From an uncultured Bacillota bacterium (lineage in GTDB: Bacteria > Bacillota > Clostridia > Christensenellales > Borkfalkiaceae): DNA of 34,943 bases. The stretch is taken from the NCBI GenBank assembly GCA_949282465.1, contig CASDPM010000062.1:1-34943 (forward strand), read 5' to 3'. Shown here piece after piece: positions 29,563-34,943 of this stretch. Below the pieces are notes generated by a model, which was not told where the DNA came from, did not search any database, and saw nothing but the letters and a program-made list of their open reading frames with translations. Made by a program: the position numbers and the translations under genes. Position 1 is the stretch's first letter; the number at the start of each line of letters is the position of its first letter.

Positions 29563-30468
29563 TTATACGGGTATAAAGTCCGTAAAGTTTCTTATGCACA
29601 TATTCATGAAAGAAACCGTTTCAAATTGAAGATCGGGTTGATATTCAAGAAAATCAAACGCCATTATAACCACGCCTTTTGACGAGCCGTCTACCCTATT
29701 TCTAAAATAGGTATCCGCATTAAGCGCGCCGTTCTTTAAGGCGTCGGCTTTCAAACCATATCTCTTTTCACCAAGTTCTTCGGTTATGGTATGTTTATAA
29801 AACATATCGCTTGACGCATTTTGCAAGAAGTTCTTAAAGAACGAAACTTCTTCACACAAAGTCTTTATTCTTCCTTTTTCAAGTTCAATACCGTTTGCAG
29901 TTTTTTCTTCGCCACGGAAACGGTTATCTTTTCTCATTCTTTCCTTGAACTTGTTTGCTATTTTGTTTTGATCAAGATTTTCATACTTAAACGCATCGGT
30001 TTGACCGTCTTTTAAGAAAGATTTAAGATAGTTTTCTGCGTCTTCACAAAGCGAATCTAAATCGTATATACTAAAATTATTAAGTATATATTCAGCACGA
30101 GATTGCGCGCCTTCTTCTTCGCCTTTTGCCGTATCGGTAATGATAATGTCGCCTTCGTAAGTAGAAAGTCTTAACGAAAGAACGTTATATTCGCTCGTAA
30201 GCCCTTCGCTATTTACTTCGATAACGTCGTAACTGAAAATACTGTCGTCCGTCTTGAATTTATATAGGTCGTAAAAGGCTTGATCGTTAGAAGACAACAC
30301 CGTTTGGTCGTAATAAACCTTAAAGGTTTGCCCAACCGTAAGCCTTACGCCCGTCATGGTATATATAAGTTCCCAGCCGACCATAGCGACAACGGCAACA
30401 AGTATTATCAAAATCCATTCGTAAGCGAGAAAGTTAGATAATCTTGATTTAGTGATTTTATTATCCAT
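29563..30468 (-). CDS. Membrane-anchored protein of unknown function
   Basis: 301 aa. A single hydrophobic helix (about residues 17-40, WILIILVAVVAMVGWELIY) follows a short positively charged N-terminus, so the ~260-residue remainder is probably outside the membrane. The extracellular part is charged and mixed alpha/beta, without cysteine pairs or a motif I know. A region near 195-215 (REEKTANGIELEKGRIK-like) may be coiled. It lies 1 nt before the decarboxylase-family gene and 47 nt after lysS, so it is in the housekeeping transcript. I do not recognise a family; it has no counterpart in the Bacillus gene order. Confidence 0.75.
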   Translation of the reverse strand: MDNKITKSRLSNFLAYEWILIILVAVVAMVGWELIYTMTGVRLTVGQTFKVYYDQTVLSSNDQAFYDLYKFKTDDSIFSYDVIEVNSEGLTSEYNVLSLRLSTYEGDIIITDTAKGEEEGAQSRAEYILNNFSIYDLDSLCEDAENYLKSFLKDGQTDAFKYENLDQNKIANKFKERMRKDNRFRGEEKTANGIELEKGRIKTLCEEVSFFKNFLQNASSDMFYKHTITEELGEKRYGLKADALKNGALNADTYFRNRVDGSSKGVVIMAFDFLEYQPDLQFETVSFMNMCIRNFTDFIPV

Positions 30469-30515
30469 AAAAATTCCTTAGGTTAGTTTTTTACCATCAA
30501 TAAACTTTTCTATCC

Positions 30516-32015
30516 TTATTTTTTAGGTTTCATGGTCGGGAAAAGTATAACGTCCCTAATAGACGCGCTGTCGGTTAAAAGCATTACCAACCTGTCAACG
30601 CCGAACCCAAGACCACCCGTCGGGGGTAAACCGTATTCGAGCGCGGTTACGAAATCTTCGTCCACCTTAGCGTCGTTTCCACCTTTTGCACGCTTTTCTT
30701 CAACCTGCTTAACAAATCTTTCTTTTTGGTCGATAGGATCGTTAAGTTCTGAAAAAGCGTTACCCATTTCTCTGCAATAGATAAAGTATTCAAATCTTTC
30801 GGTAAACGCAGGATTAGAAGGCTTACGTTTTGCAAGCGGAGAATTTTCTACGGGGTAATCGTAAATAATGGTCGGTTGAACGAGTTTATCTTCAACAAAC
30901 GCATCAAAGAAGGCAATAAGAACGTGGCCTTTGGTCGCTTCGTCACCTTCTTCAACTTCAACACCCTTTTCCTTTGCAACCTTTCTTGCATCTTCGTCGG
31001 TTGCCCAGTCGTTATAGTCTACGCCTGCGTACTTTTTAACTGCTTCGACCATGGTAAGTCTTTCCCAAGGCTTGCCCATGTCTATATCAACGCCTTGATA
31101 GGTAATCTTGTCCGTGCCACAAACTTGTTTGGTTATGGTACGATACATGTCTTCTATCAAGTTCATCATATCAAAGTAATCGCTATACGCTTGATACATT
31201 TCAACGGTGGTAAATTCGGGGTTGTGCGATTTGTCCATACCTTCGTTACGGAAAATTCTACCTACTTCGTAAACCTTATCAAAGCCACCGACAATCAAAC
31301 GCTTTAAATAAAGTTCGGTTTCGATACGAAGATACATATCGATACCCAAAGCGTTATGGAAAGTCTTGAACGGACGAGCCGCAGCGCCGATTTCCAAGGG
31401 TTGCAATACGGGAGTATCAACTTCCAAATAGCCTACGCCGTCTAAATAACTTCTTATTGCCGACATAATCTTGGAACGAGCGATAAACGTCTTCTTAACG
31501 TCGGGATTAGCAATCAAATCCACTTCACGTTGACGGTAACGCATATCTTCGTCTTTTAAGCCGTGATACTTTTCAGGTAAAGGAAGAAGCGACTTGCAAA
31601 GAAGTTCAACCGAACGCGCATGAATTGATATTTCGCCCGTACGGGTAGTGAACACTTCCCCCGTAATGCCGATAATATCGCCGATATCATATTCCTTGAA
31701 CGAAAGATAATCGTCGCCCAAATCGTTTATCGACAAATAACTTTGAATAGTGCCTTTACCATCTAAAATTACTGCGAAAGATGCTTTGCCCATAATACGC
31801 TTGCTTATAAGCCTACCTGCAACGCCAACCGTTTTGCCTTCGTAATTAACGTAATCGTCTTTAATATCTTGACTGTACGCCGTTCTATCGTATCTTACCT
31901 TTTCAAAAGGGTTCTTGCCCTGTGCTTGAAGCGACGCAAGTTTTTCCCTTCTGATCCTTAAAATCTCATTTAAATCCTGTTCTTCCTGTAAAGGCGTTTT
32001 AATTTGTTCGTCCAT
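30516..32015 (-). CDS. lysS: Lysyl-tRNA synthetase, class II
   Basis: 499 aa, full length. The N-terminal OB-fold anticodon domain contains [19 protein letters not shown] and the [20 protein letters not shown] block. The catalytic domain has motif 2 [20 protein letters not shown] and motif 3 [20 protein letters not shown]. It charges tRNA-Lys. It lies 17 nt after greA, a pairing common in Firmicutes. Confidence 0.96.
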   Translation of the reverse strand: MDEQIKTPLQEEQDLNEILRIRREKLASLQAQGKNPFEKVRYDRTAYSQDIKDDYVNYEGKTVGVAGRLISKRIMGKASFAVILDGKGTIQSYLSINDLGDDYLSFKEYDIGDIIGITGEVFTTRTGEISIHARSVELLCKSLLPLPEKYHGLKDEDMRYRQREVDLIANPDVKKTFIARSKIMSAIRSYLDGVGYLEVDTPVLQPLEIGAAARPFKTFHNALGIDMYLRIETELYLKRLIVGGFDKVYEVGRIFRNEGMDKSHNPEFTTVEMYQAYSDYFDMMNLIEDMYRTITKQVCGTDKITYQGVDIDMGKPWERLTMVEAVKKYAGVDYNDWATDEDARKVAKEKGVEVEEGDEATKGHVLIAFFDAFVEDKLVQPTIIYDYPVENSPLAKRKPSNPAFTERFEYFIYCREMGNAFSELNDPIDQKERFVKQVEEKRAKGGNDAKVDEDFVTALEYGLPPTGGLGFGVDRLVMLLTDSASIRDVILFPTMKPKK

Positions 32016-32032
32016 TTTCGTATCCTTAATTT

Positions 32033-32497
32033 TTAGTAAACTTTTTTAACGGTTAAAGTTATAACACCCGACGGCGTAACTACGTTTACGCTTTCGTTAG
32101 CCTTTTTACCCAAAAGTGCGTTGCCGATAGGCGATTCGTTAGAAATTCTGCCCTGTTCAACGTCCGATTCGGTAGTACCCACGATTTCGTAACTGTATTC
32201 TTCGCCCTTTTCATCAACAAAATCAACCTTGCTACCGAGCGAAACCGTGCCTTTTTTTGCCGTGTCTTTAATAATGACGGCGTGCTTTAACTTTTCTTCT
32301 ATTTCAAGAATTTCGCCTTCAATCATTGCTTGTTCGTTTTTAGCAGCGTCGTATTCGGCGTTTTCAGAAAGGTCACCAAATTCACGTGCGGTTTTAATTC
32401 TTTCGGTGATTTCCGCGCGCTTTGTAACCTTTAAGTATTCAAGGCGTTTTTCAAGTTCTTCTTTGCCTTCTTTAGTAAGTATTACTTCTTCTGCCAT
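32033..32497 (-). CDS. greA: Transcription elongation factor GreA
   Basis: 154 aa. The N-terminal coiled coil ([41 protein letters not shown]) carries the conserved acidic tip DLSENAEYD that restarts backtracked RNA polymerase. The C-terminal FKBP-like domain ends in [18 protein letters not shown]. The start follows GGAGGG with 8-nt spacing. It is first in the greA-lysS train and driven by a perfect consensus promoter. Confidence 0.96.
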   Translation of the reverse strand: MAEEVILTKEGKEELEKRLEYLKVTKRAEITERIKTAREFGDLSENAEYDAAKNEQAMIEGEILEIEEKLKHAVIIKDTAKKGTVSLGSKVDFVDEKGEEYSYEIVGTTESDVEQGRISNESPIGNALLGKKANESVNVVTPSGVITLTVKKVY

Positions 32498-32558
32498 AAT
32501 GTTGGCCCTCCGTTATTTAATAGTAGGCATACTCCTACTTATATTACCTAGTTTATAT

Positions 32559-32587
32559 ATTATAATATAAGGGTTGGGGTTTGTCAA
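32559..32587 (-). promoter_or_regulatory. Consensus promoter of greA
   Basis: TTGACA (32582-32587), exactly 17 bp, TATAAT (32559-32564). The leader contains a 6-bp hairpin AGTAGG/CCTACT before the ribosome site. Confidence 0.85.
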
Positions 32588-32606
32588 CTTTAATTAAAAA
32601 CAAATA

Positions 32607-32630
32607 ACGCCTATTTAAGGGCGTGTTTTT
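32607..32630 (+). terminator. Orphan plus-strand terminator-like hairpin
   Basis: ACGCC/GGCGT stem with an 8-nt loop and a run of six T. No plus-strand gene lies upstream for many kilobases, so it may end an antisense transcript from the greA region or block entry into the small-RNA promoter just downstream. Confidence 0.45.
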
Positions 32631-32673
32631 TGTAAAAAATTCAAAAAAATTGAAAAAATTTTTCAAAACCCCC

Positions 32674-32701
32674 TTGACAAACTCTATTTTTGTGGTAAAA
32701 T
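32674..32701 (+). promoter_or_regulatory. Promoter of a probable small RNA
   Basis: Perfect TTGACA (32674-32679), 16 bp, TAAAAT (32696-32701). It points away from greA into a gene-free stretch. Confidence 0.75.
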
Positions 32702-32707
32702 ATCTTT

Positions 32708-32802
32708 GAACTGAGAAAGATTTTAATGTTTAGGGTTATTTTTTCTGAATAATATATGGAGAAGGCTACAAGTCAAACTTGTAGCCTTCTTGCTTTTTGT
32801 TT
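32708..32802 (+). ncRNA. Candidate small RNA (~95 nt) with own promoter and terminator
   Basis: A strong promoter ends at 32701. A perfect 12-bp terminator hairpin, GAAGGCTACAAG with CTTGTAGCCTTC (32761-32789), is followed by TTGCTTTTTG. The hairpin has a proper T-tract only on the plus strand, so it is not the terminator of the opposite DUF1540 gene. Between them is a 5' hairpin (TCTTT/AAAGA near 32704-32721) and an AU-rich unpaired stretch. The only short frame here has no ribosome site. I do not recognise the RNA. Confidence 0.55.
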
Positions 32803-32810
32803 CGCTGTTT

Positions 32811-32957
32811 TTAGCAGTCGCCTTCGCAATAATCACCACAACAAGTGCATTGATCACCACACCCACAGGTAACTTTAATGCTATCTAATTGACAGTTACT
32901 ACCTTCGACGTTATGTTTACACTTTGTAACGTCGCATTTAATTGAATAATTTTTCAT
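32811..32957 (-). CDS. DUF1540 cysteine-rich small protein
   Basis: 48 aa from ATG 32957, behind AAGGAGATAAATAT. The sequence begins MKNYSIKCDVTKCKHNVEG and continues with CQLDSIKVTCGCGDQCTCC. It has ten cysteines, and the C(x4)C...C-LDSIKV pattern is the DUF1540 domain of clostridial small proteins, probably metal binding. Its end lies 22 nt from the small-RNA terminator on the other strand. Function unknown. Confidence 0.85.
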   Translation of the reverse strand: MKNYSIKCDVTKCKHNVEGSNCQLDSIKVTCGCGDQCTCCGDYCEGDC

Positions 32958-32995
32958 ATATTTATCTCCTTCTTTGATTATTATTGCTAAGATAG

Positions 32996-33047
32996 ATTAA
33001 AAATATACCACTTTTTATTGACAATTTATTGCTTTTAGGGTTAAAAT
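32996..33047. promoter_or_regulatory. Divergent promoters of DUF1540 and rplI sharing a -35 region
   Basis: Plus strand: TTGACA (33018-33023), 18 bp, TAAAAT (33042-33047), for rplI. Minus strand: TTGTCA (33019-33024), 17 bp, TTTAAT (32996-33001), for the DUF1540 gene. The two -35 boxes overlap in the palindrome ATTGACAAT. The rplI side is the better one. Confidence 0.5.
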
Positions 33048-33077
33048 AATAACGAAAAAAACGTAAGGAGCGATAAA

Positions 33078-33518
33078 ATGAAAGTCGTATTGATTAAGGA
33101 CGTAAAAGGCTCGGGCAAAGCGGGCGATATTATCGAAGCAAAAGACGGGTTTGCAAGAAACTTTTTAATAAAAAACGGCTTGGCGAAAGAAGCCGACGCG
33201 CAGGCTATTAACGACAACAAAAACCAAAAAGCGGCGCAAGAATTCCATAGGCAAGAAACCTTAAAGGCAAACAAAGCGTTAAAGGAAAAATTGCAAGGCA
33301 CGGAAGTGGTTATTCAAGCAAAAAGTGGTGAAAACGGCAAGTTCTTCGGCAGTATTACGAATAAAGAAATCGCCGATAGACTTTACGAACTTGGGTTTGA
33401 CATTGACAAAAAGAAAATAGTACTTGAATCCAACATTAAAACCACCGGAAACTATACGGTAAACGTAAGAATTTCCGCAGAAGAAACGGCAAAGATAACC
33501 GTTATCGTAAAAAACTAA
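33078..33518 (+). CDS. rplI: 50S ribosomal protein L9
   Basis: 146 aa. The N-terminal rRNA-binding domain has the L9 signature [28 protein letters not shown]. The long connecting helix and the C-terminal domain ([30 protein letters not shown]) follow. AAGGAG precedes the ATG. It is often next to rpsR/dnaB or a DHH phosphodiesterase gene in Firmicutes; here it stands alone with its own terminator. Confidence 0.97.
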   Translation: MKVVLIKDVKGSGKAGDIIEAKDGFARNFLIKNGLAKEADAQAINDNKNQKAAQEFHRQETLKANKALKEKLQGTEVVIQAKSGENGKFFGSITNKEIADRLYELGFDIDKKKIVLESNIKTTGNYTVNVRISAEETAKITVIVKN

Positions 33519-33521
33519 ACT

Positions 33522-33547
33522 AAAAGCACCCGTTTGGGTGCTTTTTT
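33522..33547 (+). terminator. Terminator of rplI
   Basis: A 10-bp stem AAAAGCACCC/GGGTGCTTTT with a GTTT loop and a T-run, starting 4 nt after the stop. Confidence 0.9.
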
Positions 33548-33554
33548 ATAGTGC

Positions 33555-33586
33555 TAACAAAAAAGGCTCTCGAACGAGAGCCTTTT
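33555..33586 (-). terminator. Terminator of the 188-aa gene
   Basis: A 12-bp stem AAAAGGCTCTCG/CGAGAGCCTTTT with two loop bases, followed on the minus strand by TTTTTTG. It lies 13 nt after the stop of the 188-aa gene. Confidence 0.85.
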
Positions 33587-33598
33587 CTTGATTTTTAA

Positions 33599-34165
33599 TT
33601 ATCTAGACATTTTTCTTTGAATATTGCCTATAACTTGCTTTATGTAGTTATATCCCTTGCAATTTTCGCTGTTATCTCCGTCAATAGCGAACAAGCACGC
33701 TACGATACGAGCAATTTGCTTAATAACCTTGTCGAGAATATCAACGTTGGTTACGCTTGCGTCAACAAGTGCAAATGCATTTTCGAATTCAGCAGCAATA
33801 ACGTCGATAAATTTCTTGTTTCTATCAACCCAACTCTTAACTGTGTCGTAGCCAGCGCCTGCGATTGCTTCCCACGAAACGTCGGTGGTGTATTTAGAGT
33901 TGATGAAAGAAACTAAATCAGCATAATCGGTCATTTCCTTAATAAATGCAACTTCTTCACCCGTTGCGTCGCCGTCCAAAAGTGCATATTCCAAAAGTGA
34001 ATATTGCAAAATGCAATCGAACTGTCTCAAAAGGATTTCACAACTGAACTTTTGCCCCTTGCTCTTGTAGAATTCTTCCAAGGTAGTACCTATCATAGCA
34101 ACTTCCTTTATGGTTTCTTTGTAAGCCTGATATGCTTCGCCGAAAATTTGCTTTACATCTGCCAT
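33599..34165 (-). CDS. Conserved-looking helical protein of unknown function (possible TerB-like fold)
   Basis: 188 aa, soluble, mostly helical, no signal peptide or membrane helix. The segment LLEYALLDGDATGEEVAFIKEM recalls the A-x-x-DG-x-x-x-x-E pattern of TerB-like domains, but the match is loose. A second acidic stretch, CLFAIDGDNSENCKG, near the C-terminus has a similar DGD core. It has a perfect consensus promoter, a good ribosome site (AGGAGATATAAAA) and a strong terminator, so it is a highly expressed single gene. Function not assigned. Confidence 0.75.
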   Translation of the reverse strand: MADVKQIFGEAYQAYKETIKEVAMIGTTLEEFYKSKGQKFSCEILLRQFDCILQYSLLEYALLDGDATGEEVAFIKEMTDYADLVSFINSKYTTDVSWEAIAGAGYDTVKSWVDRNKKFIDVIAAEFENAFALVDASVTNVDILDKVIKQIARIVACLFAIDGDNSENCKGYNYIKQVIGNIQRKMSR

Positions 34166-34193
34166 TTTTATATCTCCTAAAACTTTTTCCTAA

Positions 34194-34222
34194 ATTATAT
34201 ACCCTAATATATTATTTGTCAA
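34194..34222 (-). promoter_or_regulatory. Perfect consensus promoter of the 188-aa gene
   Basis: TTGACA (34217-34222), exactly 17 bp, TATAAT (34194-34199). The predicted leader is about 22 nt. Confidence 0.88.
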
Positions 34223-34229
34223 TCGAAAA

Positions 34230-34943
34230 CTAAATTATTGCCTTGTGGAAAACTTTTTTGCCTTTCTTAATCTTAACGCCGTCGGTAAAAGCCTGTTTAT
34301 CAAGCATGAGCATAAAGTCGGTAACCTTTTCGCCGTTAAGAGTTACGCCACCTTGCTGAATAAGTCTTTTTGCTTCGCCCTTGCTTTGCGTAAGTTTACA
34401 AATAACCATAAGGTCGGCAATATTGATTTTTCCGTCGATAAACTGTTCGTCGGTAAGTGTAGTGGTGGGCATATTTGCGTCGTCGCCTTCACCCGAGAAA
34501 AGCGCCCTAGCAGACGCCTGCGCCTTGTCGGCTTCTTCCTTTCCGTGAACGAGAGAAGTGAGTTCGTAGGCGAGAATTTCTTTCTTTTCGTTTATACGAC
34601 AGTCTTCCCACTTTTCCATTTCCTTAATCTCATCAAGCGACAAGAAAGTGAGCATTTTAATACACTTCATAACGTCGGCATCGTCAACGTTACGCCAGTA
34701 TTGATAGAATTCGAAAGGCGACGTTCTGTTGGGATCTAGCCATACTGCGCCCCTTGCCGTCTTACCCATCTTTTTACCTTCGCTATTAAGCAAAAGCGTT
34801 ATGGTCATTGCGTAAGCGTCGTCACCCGTCTTCTTACGAATAAGTTCAGTACCGCCGAGCATATTACTCCATTGATCGTCCCCACCGAACTGCATATTGC
34901 AGCCGTAGTGCGTGTTGAGGTACCAGAAGTCGTAGGCCTGCAT
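34230..34943 (-). CDS. tyrS: Tyrosyl-tRNA synthetase (partial, C-terminal part)
   Basis: The 237 residues visible are the C-terminal part; the gene's start lies beyond the right edge. The tyrosine-site block MQAYDFWYLNTHYGCNMQFGGDDQW corresponds to the LQAYD...GGxDQW region of TyrRS. The class I signature loop is GKKMGKT, the TyrRS form of KMSKS. After the helical anticodon domain comes an S4 RNA-binding domain (SKGEAKRLIQQGGVTLNGEKV). It charges tRNA-Tyr. No T-box can be judged because the 5' end is missing. Confidence 0.95.
   Translation of the reverse strand: MQAYDFWYLNTHYGCNMQFGGDDQWSNMLGGTELIRKKTGDDAYAMTITLLLNSEGKKMGKTARGAVWLDPNRTSPFEFYQYWRNVDDADVMKCIKMLTFLSLDEIKEMEKWEDCRINEKKEILAYELTSLVHGKEEADKAQASARALFSGEGDDANMPTTTLTDEQFIDGKINIADLMVICKLTQSKGEAKRLIQQGGVTLNGEKVTDFMLMLDKQAFTDGVKIKKGKKVFHKAII

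Noticed and set aside
32755-32868. Short plus-strand frame starting at the ATGGAGAAGG over the sRNA terminator
   Set aside because: No ribosome site, and it crosses the terminator hairpin and the antisense DUF1540 gene.

Overview
The window looks like a chromosomal segment of an uncultured low-to-moderate-GC Firmicute, probably a gut Clostridia lineage. The evidence is the gene content and order: a CdaA-type diadenylate cyclase, and a block running decarboxylase - tmk - holB - ricT - (ferredoxin) - trmN6 - rsmI that echoes the Bacillus subtilis yaaO-to-yabC order. Other support is a clostridial-type malic enzyme, a DUF1540 protein, strong AGGAGG-type ribosome sites and sigma-A-like promoters. 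Finer taxonomy cannot be settled from the sequence alone.

Layout. 1-997 (minus): a thiol/sulfur redox operon, trxA - rhodanese - CoA-disulfide-reductase-like flavoprotein, running off the left edge. 1139-9672 (minus): tRNA-Pro(CGG), then a long gene train read right to left: comEC, holA, cdaA, a 44-aa membrane microprotein, a DUF1015 protein, aspartate kinase, malic enzyme and an alkyltransferase-family protein. 9682-10513 is RNA and repeat territory on the plus strand: a 6S RNA, tRNA-Glu(CTC) and its terminator. These are followed by two blocks of tandem short hairpins, each ending in a copy of the 3' end of the tRNA-Glu gene, and then a 44-bp IS-end-like inverted repeat. 10532-15651: a variant acyltransferase, a broken degV gene, a GNAT gene, a 23-aa microprotein, maf, a YjjG-like HAD phosphatase, an isolated L-rhamnose isomerase and dUTPase.

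15706-23972 (minus) is an accessory carbohydrate locus. It holds a large lipoprotein fusing an alpha/beta-hydrolase esterase to an SGNH esterase, an FAD oxidoreductase, a secreted repeat protein, a 39-aa peptide gene and a GH2 glycosidase. A pair of 21-bp-spaced direct repeats lies upstream. It plausibly handles acylated plant or host glycans, but the substrate is not visible in the sequence.

23989-32497 (minus) is core housekeeping: rsmI, trmN6, a 2[4Fe-4S] ferredoxin, ricT, holB, tmk, an Orn/Lys/Arg-decarboxylase-family enzyme, an unknown membrane-anchored protein, lysS and greA. 32559-34943 holds a consensus greA promoter, a probable small RNA with its own promoter and terminator, a cysteine-rich DUF1540 protein, rplI on the plus strand, a strongly promoted 188-aa unknown protein, and the C-terminal part of tyrS running off the right edge.

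The best candidate for something undescribed is 10041-10513, where the tRNA-Glu 3' end occurs three times and brackets tandem arrays of short perfect hairpins with no protein-coding capacity.
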